DNA of 20,276 nucleotides from Gracilaria vermiculophylla. Taxonomy: Eukaryota > Rhodophyta > Florideophyceae > Gracilariales > Gracilariaceae. The notes under the pieces are model-generated. The model was not told where the DNA came from. It ran no database searches and saw only the letters and a program-made list of their open reading frames with translations. The stretch spans positions 2,055,620 to 2,075,895 of the forward strand of contig JAHNZQ020000016.1 of NCBI GenBank assembly GCA_019155205.2, written 5' to 3'. Of the stretch, positions 1 to 10,200 are shown piece by piece. How positions within the stretch are numbered: position 1 is the stretch's first letter; every line of letters starts with the position of its first letter. The position numbers and the translations under genes are program-made.

Positions 1-250
1 CCTCGACGGGGCGTTGCACTACAATTATGCTTTCTTCTGCTTCGGTGAAATGTGGTTTGCGTCCTCTTTTCTGTTGTGGTTTGTTAAGAAGGTGTCTCGT
101 ATTGAGTCTCTGCAGGGATGAGTATGGCAGTTGATGCTTCAGTGCGCATTTTCGGATTGATATCCCAGAACTCCGGAGCTCAGTTAAAGCTCTTGCATAT
201 TCATTGCGAGAATGGCGTTGTTTTGTGGCGAGGATGCGCCTTTGAGGCAT
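1..250 (-). pseudogene. N-terminus of a psq/CENP-B-type helix-turn-helix transposase, cut by the window edge
   Basis: Read on the minus strand from the ATG at 250, the frame stays open for 83 codons to the window edge. It begins MPQRRILATKQR, continues with a helix-turn-helix of the pipsqueak type (ALTELRSSGISIRKCALKH, then a PYSSLQR recognition helix), and has the usual linker KRGRKPHFTEAEE. This arrangement (short basic start, psq HTH that picks a short site and binds DNA, GRKP.L..EEE linker) is typical of pogo/Tigger-like and related DDE transposases. No stop or frameshift is seen in the visible part, but the catalytic domain lies outside the window, so I cannot tell whether the gene is intact; it is listed as a pseudogene only because it is a partial transposon gene among decayed elements. 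A host psq-type DNA-binding protein is the alternative. The HTH call is fairly firm, the transposase assignment less so. Confidence 0.65.
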
Positions 251-734
251 CGCGGTTACTAACCGGTCAGGCACGGGACCGAATTGGATAGGTGGTATCG
301 GGAGTCGTGTGGGCGGGCATCGACATTGGTGAAGGAGACGACATGTCGACATTTGATGGAACAAAGAGCGCCAAATCTGATGGCGGGCTTAGATTTGAAA
401 TCATATGAGCCGTTTGTGAGCTACAGAAGTTTTTGGATCTAGCGGTAGGCTGAGCTTTGCAAAACTGGGTAAATGTAATGGTCATACCGACCCAGATTTC
501 GGTACAGACCCATATTTAGTGAACCCGATGATACACACAGATGTAAACGTATCTAGTCTGATGAGTACTTTGTGCACAGGTGGCAATTTATATTTTATCG
601 TTTCAATTGACGACTAATCCAGAATATCGTTAATATAGTTTCTAAAATCGAAAAATAAGGCTCTTTAAAAAACATAAAATTTTAACAAAATGACAGAAAG
701 TCATGAAAAAAAGCTCATTAATAAGGATCAAAAG
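251..734. other. Spacer between two transposon remnants, no gene seen
   Basis: The sequence becomes AT-rich from about 580. A 72-codon minus-strand frame at 267-485 starts with ATG but resembles nothing I know, and lies just upstream of the psq-type gene in another frame. It may be leader sequence of that element. No terminal repeat could be recognised by eye. Confidence 0.4.
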
Positions 735-1640
735 TGCCAAAGAAGAACAAAATACGTTTAGGGGTTTTCAAATATTTTTAATGAAGGAAAAACAATACGT
801 GAACCTTCAAGATCTTATCAGCTTCAAAGGAATAAAACTATGGAAAAACTAAACACAACTATTTCTGAAAAGCAAAATGTACTTCTGACTTTCCAGAAAT
901 GTCGAACTCATTTTAGATGGAAATATCTCAAACATCAAGTACCATGAGAAATAACTTACCGACAAAAATTTTCGAAGACTATAGTTCGTGAAAGAAAAGG
1001 TGTATAACAAATCTGACGTTTCTGTTGTATCTGCTTTTGGATGCAAAGCATATCGTTTTATCCCTAATGATCTAGAAAACGAATGAAATTAATTGGAAGA
1101 CATGTTCTGCATATTTCTAGGATGCGATGTCAAGTATTATAATTTCACGAATTCTTCAACAAGAATGCGGATTATTTAAGAAAACGCAAAATGTATTGAA
1201 AAAAGAATAACTAAAAAAACAAAAAATAGCCGAGCGTCAATAAAAACGACTACATTGAAGAAAAGAATTATTAAATCCCAAAAATTTTGAACTCTGTGAA
1301 TGATTTGGAAAATGTAGAGAATGAAACAGAGAATGAAGAAATTGTTGAATAAGAACCGCAAAAAGTAAGACGTATAAGAGGAAAAAAATCACCAACATGG
1401 CAACGTGGCTTTCATATGACTACGTCCAAGGTGAAGATAATACAGATGCTTAAAAGGCTATGCTTGCCGATTAAAGTGAAACAAAAAAATGATAAGAAGA
1501 ACTTTCAGGAAATAATTTTGAATAATGGATTGAAGCTATGAGAAAAGAACTGGAATCTCGTAGCGAGCTGGCTACTTTAAAACTGGTTTCGAGAAGATCT
1601 GGCATGCATATTTTACAAGAAAGGGAAGTTTAGAAATAAA
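735..1640 (+). mobile_element. Decayed Ty1/copia pol remnant (integrase end and start of reverse transcriptase)
   Basis: No single frame is open, but plus-strand pieces line up in the order of copia pol. At about 750-870 a frame reads GFSNIFNEG, then IREPSRSYQLQRN and MEKLNTTI, matching the end of the integrase core (copia PYTPQQNG..ER.NRT region). At 994-1086 comes YNKSDVSVVSAFGCKAYRFI, matching the K.dVShLrvFGCkaY block. At 1099-1179 comes CIFLGCDVKYYNF followed by NSSTRMRII, matching the CIFLGY....YrlynP.trki block. At about 1375-1420 there is RRIRGKKSPTWQRGF, like the basic linker. At 1526-1633 comes WIEAMRKELES, the W..Am..El.S entry to the reverse transcriptase. At least three frame changes and several stops show it is dead. 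The rest of RT and RNase H was not found, nor were LTRs. Confidence 0.8.
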
Positions 1641-2532
1641 ACCGGTAACAGCTTAAGCGTTTCTTGTAAGGCATTCAGAATAGATTGTTCGCATTTGTTT
1701 TCATTGTTTTATATTTCATAGTATCAAAAAAAGCTGAGTCACAGCTTAAGATATTCATATAAAAATGAAATGAATAGAACGGAAGAACAGGATTGCAGCC
1801 ATATGCTACCATCATGTTTTCAATTATCACGAGTTATAAGTCAAAGGCAATGTAAGAATCGATTACAAGTAACTATCACTGATAGGAGACGGCTTCATTT
1901 TGTCTTGCAATAGCTAAGCCATGTCAGCGAATTGCCAGAAAGTGAAACAAGAACACTGGATATCTTTTCAACGGAAATAAGGTCAGGTTTGGGGGGTCAG
2001 CACGTTTCATATCTAATGCAATTATGAGTCCACCAATTCAAAAGAAATCCATCAAACTATCAAGTTAACCACTACAAGCGAAAATAAATGCACAAGAAAG
2101 TATTCCAACCGTTTGGAAAGACGTATATTTCTATCAAAGTTCACAGAAATTGCGTTCTTTGTGAGGGTTATGGATGGACAAAGAAGAGAAAGCGCTTCTC
2201 AATACCTTGAGTTTTGGATGATCCAAGTGCGGTTTCGTCTCCCCTTTTTAACAGCCAGACGCAAAAAAGTTGCTTGAATATTTCTTAAGCTGTTTAAATT
2301 CCCACCATCGCGACAAGGGAAGCACCGCTCCTCTAGTAAATAGTTTTTTAAAAAGCAAACACTGTCTGCTACTTTTGTGTCTCTACGACAGTACTCAGAA
2401 TCCATTTACGCCATCACATACCTTGAGGATTGCATGCAAGCCCGAAAAGCCAACGAACAATAAAGACCATGACATCATAAAAATACTTTGGCACATTGAA
2501 CTTTGGAACCGAACACGGTTTTTTGCAGTATC
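1641..2532. other. Gene-free AT-rich stretch downstream of the CBM20 gene
   Basis: This stretch holds the 3' flank of the minus-strand CBM20 gene and the fading end of the copia remnant. A plus-strand frame at about 1610-1680 contains KTGNS and may be the next piece of RT, but the match is too weak to extend the element. The open frames at 2199-2536 on both strands are short and unlike any family I know. Confidence 0.4.
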
Positions 2533-3762
2533 TTAGCTTCCCCATTTATCCTCCAACCAGATACTAATGCCATCAATATCTGGAAAGTATCGATTTTCAC
2601 CCTCCTCCCAAACTTTAAGACCATCTCTGTTCTCAACAACATACTTGTACTCGACTTTTTCTGATCTCTCAACCAGAACCTCGGCAATTAAAGTACCACA
2701 GGCATCTTCGAGTAAGACACCTCGCTTAATATCCCATTCTCCTAAAGCCTTACAACTCCCAACTACTTTTCCACACCCACCAACCAGCATATCACGAACT
2801 GGGCCGGCCATCTCATCTATATCCAAATCGAATCGCACAACCCAACCGTCAAACGAGGGCCCCGGCAGCGGACTGTCCGTCCCATCCCAACGAGCATGTC
2901 GCACTTTCTTCCTCAGTAAATACAATGGTTTGCCATGTTGCTCGACGCCCATCGAAAACCCCACTTCGTTAGCGACTTTCACAGCTATCGCCGACAATGA
3001 AATCAATAAGACCACACTGCATGGAGCGCTCATCATTGCAACGGCCTTCAATTGCCGCACCAAGATATCGTCCGAGGCATCCTGCATTTGTAGGAGCCAG
3101 ACTGTACTTTCACGCCAGTCGAACCCCATCAGTGCCAATGCTGTTGGCCATTCTCCTGGATCTAGCGTACACCTAACATGCCAGCAGTACGGCGGTACAT
3201 CCTGATCTCCTGAAATGACGTAAACATGACCTTTTGGGAGCAGCGAGGGAAGTTTTCCAATCACCACGGCTTGACTATGGCAAAATCGACGAAGGAGGGA
3301 GGTTACCGTGCCCTCCAAGCTCGACTCACCATTGTCTAGAGTTTCATTGTTCTCTTGATCGATTGGCGTATGAAAAACAACTCTCCTCTCAACAGTTAAC
3401 TCGGATGTGCTTGTTGCTGTGGAGCGAGACAAGATGGATTCATCGTCGCTCAAACTGGTATCATCTGGAGACAATATGGATTCATCGTCGCTAAAACAGG
3501 TATCATCTTGGAGAGATACTTCCGAGGAGAATTCGACTTTCTTTTTGGCTAGGGCAGAGTCCGTAACGTTTCCATTCTTAGAACTATGAGAAAGAGTTGA
3601 AGAAGGCGGAATTATTTCTTGTGGAGAAGGAGTCGGTACCAAGAGTGCAGAGCCCACCTCATACATCTCGGAGAATTGAGGAGTTAGACTTGTATATGAT
3701 GAATCATAGTCAAAGTCGTACCCGAAAAGCCTGAAGAACCCTTGCAATAGTAAGCTTCTCAT
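2533..3762 (-). CDS. CBM20 starch-binding protein with PP1-docking (RVxF) motifs
   Basis: Single exon, 409 residues, ATG at 3762. Residues 305-405 form a CBM20 starch-binding module: VVGSCKALGEWD (W343), then VEYKYVVENRDG and KVWEEGENR (W385), in family order and spacing, placed at the very C-terminus. There is no catalytic amylase, dikinase or phosphatase domain. Residues 1-150 look disordered, rich in Ser/Asp, and carry two RVxF-like motifs, KKKVEF (73-78) and ERRVVF (125-130), separated by an acidic 14-residue tandem repeat (86-113). Residues 155-285 look folded but I do not recognise them. RVxF plus a carbohydrate-binding module is the layout of animal PPP1R3 glycogen-targeting subunits, which use CBM21. 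I infer a scaffold that brings protein phosphatase 1 to starch granules, in the cytosol if this is a red alga. No signal or transit peptide is obvious. The CBM20 call is firm; the PP1 role is a hypothesis. Confidence 0.85.
   Translation of the reverse strand: MRSLLLQGFFRLFGYDFDYDSSYTSLTPQFSEMYEVGSALLVPTPSPQEIIPPSSTLSHSSKNGNVTDSALAKKKVEFSSEVSLQDDTCFSDDESILSPDDTSLSDDESILSRSTATSTSELTVERRVVFHTPIDQENNETLDNGESSLEGTVTSLLRRFCHSQAVVIGKLPSLLPKGHVYVISGDQDVPPYCWHVRCTLDPGEWPTALALMGFDWRESTVWLLQMQDASDDILVRQLKAVAMMSAPCSVVLLISLSAIAVKVANEVGFSMGVEQHGKPLYLLRKKVRHARWDGTDSPLPGPSFDGWVVRFDLDIDEMAGPVRDMLVGGCGKVVGSCKALGEWDIKRGVLLEDACGTLIAEVLVERSEKVEYKYVVENRDGLKVWEEGENRYFPDIDGISIWLEDKWGS
3434..3517 (-). repeat. 42-bp tandem duplication inside the CBM20 gene
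   Basis: Two adjacent copies, 3434-3475 and 3476-3517, begin with the same 17 bases and differ at a few positions. On the minus strand they encode the 14-residue repeats DDTCFSDDESILSP and DDTSLSDDESILSR (residues 86-113). The reading frame is kept, and the acidic Ser-Asp-Asp-Glu core is identical in both. Confidence 0.9.
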
Positions 3763-3789
3763 CTTTCATGGGCTTGGAGAATAGCTCAT
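3710..3789 (-). promoter_or_regulatory. Two short upstream ORFs at the CBM20 start codon
   Basis: On the minus strand, an 8-codon frame (3789-3766, stop included) ends in TGA overlapping the ATG of a 20-codon frame (3769-3710). The second frame covers the main ATG at 3762 in a different frame. If the mRNA leader reaches past 3789, these would be expected to lower or regulate initiation at the main ATG. The transcript start is unknown. Confidence 0.35.
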
Positions 3790-5830
3790 GCGAAACTGAC
3801 TCTGTGACTCACCAACGTCAAGGACAAAAAAGGAGATTTTGAGCTTTTTCCACAAAGCGAACGAGGTTACAATAAATTCGTTAGCAAGAGCAGAAAGACG
3901 AAAATCTCTCAGCATCAACGAGGCATCAAGGAGCGCTTACTCAAATTCAAAAGATTTCTGCGGAACGATTTGGTTGACAACAAAAATGCACAGAATTATA
4001 TCCCAGATAAAGCAATCGCATGACAATTAGAATCTCGAGGCGAAGGAACGGCGTTGGTGCAGTCTTGAAATTAACCACATGCGAAAAAGAAATCGCCAAA
4101 CTGCAAATATAACGTTCACATGTTTTTAAGTTAAATGGCTAACAGAAGGGATTACAAGAAGCAAACTGTTTCCAACCAGTAATAAGACTTTGAACTGTTC
4201 GAGGTGAAGAGGACTTACAAACAGACGTATTCACGAGCATTTTAGAGAAGGCAAGTCTCGAAAACATGCCGTCTCTTGCGTTCATTGTGACTCCTATAAA
4301 ACAGATATCAAGGGGAGAAGGTCAGTGGAGTAGAAGTCACATCGTATGCCATTTGGAATCTTATGTTTGATTCGTAAGGACCATTAAAGCATTCACGGAA
4401 GAGCGAGCAAGGCAGTAGGATGTTTGGCTCACAACACTCTTCCATTTCTTTCTCAAACCAATAGCTGCAGACAACGATGGCACAGTGAGTTTTTTAATAT
4501 GAAAACAGTCGCAAAGCCTATTTGACTTTGAACGCCAGAAGCGAAGACAACCGCTTTTCCGTTTTCCTGCTGCTTATTCAATATTTGATGCATCATATAA
4601 GAATTGTGCGTTTCAGCTGCATGTATACCAAATCTTCGGTTCTGGGACAGAATACAAGAAGGCTACGTTTAGTACTTCACCCAAAACGGTGCACCTGCCA
4701 AAACACAACCGTTTTAGCGCATAGTTTTAATGTGTCGCGCGTGCTACGTTATGCACGTGTCGGCAAACGCGATCAGCCAGGTACCAAAGTTTGTCCCAAC
4801 TCGTCTTTTTTCTTTTGCGTTTCGTTTTGAGATTGGAAAAGGTTTTGATGGAATATTTGGAAGAAAATCGGAGATGGGGGTTTTCATCTGTATTGGATGA
4901 CGTGTTCGGACTCAAGTACTACTACTCGGACGATTTCTTCGAGAGCTAACAAATCTGGAAGCTGCAGGTTTCTTCTATCTTATAATTTATTTTTGAAGGG
5001 AACGGGTCAAGTAGCTCTTCACATGTCCTGTGCGGAGTTGTGTTGAGGAGAAATTTCCAACTGTCGGAGGCATTATATGAAACGACGCTGTTTAAGATTT
5101 CAGTCACTCTTGTTGTGGAACTATTAGTCCGAAACAGTATTATTATATGTACGTCATCATGTATAATGCAGCAATTCCAGACGCTCATCATGCATGGAAA
5201 GTGCTTTTGTAGGACAATTTTGCCGCAAGCTCGTTGCATAGAAGCGTCCGGCAGTTTGGCAACACTTCCTGATCACAAGATGATCAGTCTCGGGAGCAGC
5301 GACACAGTCCAGTTTACTGAAAAACCAGCGCCAATCGAGTCATAGAACTGCGAAAACAAGGGCTGGTTCAAGTCGTCAACTCATTGTCTTTGCTTCTGAA
5401 GGGCATAATCCGTTCCATTGACACTTGTACTCGATTTCAAATATCCGGCTAGAATATTGCCGTAGCTGCTCATGATGATTAGGATCGAGATAGTGTATAG
5501 TTCGAGTGTACATTGCTGTCTTTTGGAAAGAATCTCATCATTGACACTCACCGTCTAACGAGAGAAATCTGGAGAAGTGTAATGGGACACACTTTACTTT
5601 GCAAAAACGGGCTGCGTACTCAAAATTGTCTAAAGAAAAATGAAGTTAGAGTTAGAACTAAAACATTCAAACCAGACAGAGCTGTCACTTCAACAATTAT
5701 AAAATAGTTGACAAAAACTAATATATTCTCTTCTTCAGGGCGCATACCGGCCGCAGCGAAAGAAAAAGGGATCGTCAGGTGTCTGCATGAACTTTCTCGC
5801 CAACTTCCGACCAAGTTAACGTTGACTAAC
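3763..5830. other. Upstream flank of the CBM20 gene, no convincing gene
   Basis: Both strands carry only short frames. The longer plus-strand ones at 4522-4830 and 5040-5345 begin with TTG and GTG rather than ATG and show no family features. A small plus-strand frame at 4848-4949 (33 codons from ATG, rich in aromatic and acidic residues) is also unrecognised. The stretch is presumably promoter and old repeat sequence. A CACGTG motif lies at 4754-4759. Confidence 0.4.
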
Positions 5831-7252
5831 TGAATTTGGGAATCAATGAACGAACATAAAGTACTCGAGAAAACAATTCCCTTTTTATTTACCGTCGCAG
5901 CCTAAATGTTCCTCAGTGGTGGTCTAATTCGTGAAACACTCATGTTCAGAGAGTTAAATATGCAATGCGTTTGCATATACAGTTCGCGAAAAAGTTAATA
6001 TATCCTCTTACCTTTTTAGTCGAAACTGGATCGCCACACTTTGTAGAACATTGCATTGTACTAAAAATATATGAAATGGTACAAGAAAATTGACACCATT
6101 GGATTAGAAAACATGATTTCTGCTAGAAGTTCTGTAGTGTGCAATATTGCTATACTGTATATCACTTTTTTGAAAAAGAAAAAGAAATAAATAGTCCATT
6201 GAATGATCGGGTGCAGATACCTTAGCATTTCATTTTTGTAGTTATATAAAATATTTATTTCAGATGCACAGACACCGTTCTTTTTTTTCAAAATATTAGT
6301 TTTTAATCACTGACAATTAGTGAAAGGCATTGACGTTTTTTCACGAGTCACATATATATTTTCAGCTGCTAGAAACTTTACTAAACTATGTCTATTATAA
6401 ATCTCAGTTTTTTGTTTTTTTAAAGTGTATAGAAGTTTTTCGTATCTGACAAGAAGAACACTTGAAATGAAAAAAATTGTGTATGTTTTTATTCCAAAAT
6501 AATGTGCTGTATCCAATCATGGTAGAGATTGAATCTTTACATGAAAGTGTCTTTAAAAAGGATATCTATCGTACATTATGATGTTATATCATAATTATTC
6601 AAACATATAGTGTATCTTTTTTAAGATACCTTTGTCCCAGTTTTTTTTCCAGTAATAATTTTATTATACTTTACCTCTTTTAAAAAGTTTGCAAGGGTCC
6701 GTTTCATAAAAAGTGGATATTACAGTTGCCGTCATTTCAGGGTTCCTCTACTATATCCCAGTGTCTTTTCATGCGCGCTAGCCGATCTTGTTGGCGCTTT
6801 CCCGATTGATGTAGTCACCATCTTAATAGGGCGGGATTGACCATACAAGTAAAACTGAATGTGGGCTCTCTTGTCATAAAGCACTTAAACATTCTGAATT
6901 CTTCAATTGCATGCACATAATTTAAGAATAAAAAAATTGTCACGTTTTCGCGTGGCGAGCCTCAAAACACTATTTTGATAGCTGTAGATACAAAAGGAAT
7001 AGAAACTGTGTCTAACATTTGTTTGAGAACAACTTTTTGCTCAGCTTCATCTGGAGGCACCATGATGGCATCCGGTTATTTCGGGCCTTGCTTTATGAAA
7101 TTGGGCGTGTCGTAATGTGTAAGCACGTCAGCGCTTCATCAATGCAATCCCAAAGCATCGCTGAGGAGAAAGATGGCTGTTCATGTCGTTATTCAATGAA
7201 TTTCTTTTCATATATACAATTCGGCTTAATTTAGAGTTCTATCTAAACCTGT
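5831..7252. other. Very AT-rich intergenic stretch, 3' flank of the glycosyltransferase gene
   Basis: Base composition drops to strongly AT-rich with many A and T runs. Minus-strand frames at 6061-6291 and 6307-6516 have low complexity and no recognisable motif. The region right of about 7000 would hold the 3' untranslated end of the minus-strand glycosyltransferase. It probably consists of transposon debris too degraded to name. Confidence 0.4.
6575..6629. repeat. Two adjacent short inverted repeats
   Basis: ATTATGAT (6575-6582) pairs with ATCATAAT (6588-6595). GTATCTT (6612-6618) pairs with AAGATAC (6623-6629) around a 4-base loop. A run of eight T follows shortly after. Both dyads are perfect but very AT-rich, so chance origin is possible. 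Confidence 0.6.
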
Positions 7253-10200
7253 CTAATCTGCCAGCTCTCTTTGAATTATGTGCTCTCGGATCCGTCCAGG
7301 AAACCGGCGCTGACATTGAATATCCCACAGGAATTGATCTTTGTACGGCAAGAGCTCAGCATATTTCTCTTCTCGAAAGCGAATGCTGAAATAGCAATCT
7401 GAATAATCTCTTGCCCTGTGGTGGACAAATACGCTTGGAAGGTACCCGACTTTCAGTGCGGCATGTTTTGCATCCAGAAAAAACGTCATGTGCTCGTTCA
7501 CCTTTAGTTTGTTTCTCCATCCATGCTTACGAAGCACATCCACCTTCGCTATGAACGCGTTATGCAAAACATCCACCCGAAAGGCATGTGTTATACCGTA
7601 TACACTCGGGCCGTCGTTCTCGTTCCACACACAAAGGGTCAACTCACGGTCCTTGAAGCTTGTGATGTTAGCCACGTACCGCGGGATGAGAATGCCTATA
7701 CGTTCTAATTCGTCGATACCCGGCAAATTTCTCACGCGTAGTCCAACTATATCAAAGTCGTCCTTGTGGATCGCGTTTAACAACACCGTCAAATTCGTTG
7801 TGTCATCAAATATATGGTCGTCATCGAGAAGAAGAAAATATTGAGTTGTAGTCGCGTTCACCATATGATTCCGTCCATAAGAGATCCCACTGTCCGCCGG
7901 CAATGAATGCTCTTCTGTGAACGGGTCATCCTTGAGGAACTCCTCATTCCCCAGCGACATAGGCCCATCATTGGCAAGAATGACTCTTATCTTTGGGTAA
8001 TGCACCCGTATCGAACGAATCAGATTTTCTACCTGACGGGTAATGGTTTCATCACAAACGTACGTTTTGATTCCAATTGTGACAAACCCCTCGATTGACC
8101 TCTTCACTTGTTCACGATTGTACAGACCATGAAAGCGCTCAACAGCCACTCCGTCCAAAACATACTCCGCTACATCATCAACCCGCTTTTGAATGACTTC
8201 GGGGTCTTCCCAGTGCTCCCGAGACAACAGATTTTGTTTCTCCTTCTTATGCAGCGCTTCGTCCAACCTCAAAATTACGCAATCGCTAAACATTTTGGTG
8301 GTAAACTTGTTCCGAACAAGTCGCGTTCCAGCGGTTATCACATCTGCATATTTCCTCGGGTGATTCAGAACGTCCTCAAGCTTACTCATCGTGTGGTTCA
8401 GCATCTTAGAATAGCTCCTGTAATTAGTCAGCAGCACTCCAGTCTTGTCCGTAATAAGTTCTCGTTGTCCACCGACATCCGTTGACATGGCAAGCATCCC
8501 GGAGGCCATTGCCTCATACAACACCAACGCGATCCCTTCATTGACAGACGGTAACAAAAAGATGTCCGACATCGCATAGTACTTCCTCATTTGCTCCAGC
8601 CCGTCTGCCGGAGGCTCCAAAATCACCAGACGGTTCCCGTCCGGTCCCCTCTCCGGTAGCGATTCTAGTCGCGCCAGTTCAGGCCCACTTCCAACAAACA
8701 CAAATGCGACCTTGGAGCCGAGCTCAATGTCGTTGGCAGCAATCCTCGCAATGTCCGCCACGATATCGATACCCTTCTCAACGATGAATCGCCCCGCATA
8801 CAACACAACCGTCGTCCGTTCCGATATTCCATGCTGGGCGCGCATTACCGACCGCACCTTGGTGCGCTCCGCACCGCTAAGCAGCAACTCCGGGTCCGTG
8901 CCAATATAACAGGTGCGAACTTTCTGTCGATTCTCTGCTAGCACATGAGGTGCAATCCACTTTCGCATCGCATTCTCCACGTCGTGCGAGGCGGTCAGGT
9001 GCACATCAAAGCTGCGCGTATTGTTGGCTCCGAACCGGGGCATGCCGCCGCCTTCCCAGTTCATATGGATCATATGGTTAAAGTCGGCAACAACAGCACT
9101 CGGAAGTACTGCATTGATCAGGCGCGCGTGCGAGTACGCCCACCTCGAGTTGGCCATCAGCACAAAGTCTGGCCGGCGGGACTGCAGTAGGTGGCGCAGC
9201 ATTCGCGACGAATGCTGATGAGGGGCCAGTTGAAGCAGGTCAAACGTCTCCGACGTGAGCTGTAGCGCGCGGTCCAACCACTGGTGCTGCAGCGCCATCT
9301 CTCCCAGCGGGTCCTCCGACCAGAACGGCATGGTCAGCACAAAAGTAATGTGCCAGTCCCGCGACAGCGCTTTTTCAGCAATGTCCAGCATGCATTTCTC
9401 ACTGCCGCCCATCTGCATCCATGGCAACAGGAACATGATGTGGTGCTGCTTGCGATTGCCAATCGGCCAAAATGGAATCGGCGACAAATCAAGCGTGGCA
9501 AACGAGTCTGACATGTCAAACACATCGAAGCGGTACATCTCAGCCTCTTCTTTGCGCGCGGACCATTTGTAGAACGCCAGTTCGGAATGGAGATGGGCGG
9601 GGAGCAGCACCGAGGACTTCGGGAAGAGATGCAGCGACACGGCGGCATGGCTGTGAATGCGAGTGAAAAGAGCCTCTCGCAGTAGTGACGACCTCGCGAG
9701 AACGGCAATCAGAGGCGCCCACTGCGAGAACGATGATGAAACGTGATATGATTGGGTAACAGCGCGCTGATAGGACGATATGGGGTAGAAAAGAGGGAAG
9801 AGTTCGATAGGTTGAGGTTGCGAGGAAAAGTTGGACGGAAGAACACGGCGCACAGCAAGAGGATCACGCAGTTGGTACGACTGCACAAGTGAATGGTGGT
9901 TGTATGACAGCATGCGAATGGCAGACGTGGCGGATCGGTGGAGCTGTGCCAGGTATGCCTTCTCCAGAGCGGTGGGCTCAAATATGACCCCCTCGTCCAA
10001 AAGCACGGCGAAGCCATCGTCACGCTGACCAGACCGGGCAATATACGACAGAACGCAGGTGGCGTACGAGCGTAGCGGGCAGTGATGGGTGGTCAGTTCT
10101 GGTCGCAAAGTGTAGCTAGTGGAGACGTTTGTGGGGTCAGCTATTGCTTTTCGCACAGCGTGAAGAAGAGCGGAATGGGCAGATGGCTGGCATGCATGAA

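Noticed and set aside
2567..3205. Plus-strand frame of 212 codons opposite the CBM20 gene
   Set aside because: It is Ser/Thr/Pro-rich antisense of the CBM20 protein. The minus strand carries the recognisable module.
4848..4949. Small plus-strand ORF (33 codons from ATG)
   Set aside because: The peptide looks protein-like, but there is no homology, regulatory signal or continuation to support a gene.
6061..6291. Minus-strand frame with MLRYLHPIIQWTIYF, faintly like the copia RNase H entry
   Set aside because: Only one short block is suggestive and nothing before or after it fits the order of copia motifs, so I do not call an element here.
6612..6655. Hairpin plus T run as a bacterial-type terminator
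   Set aside because: The window is eukaryotic and no gene ends here; it is kept only as an inverted repeat.
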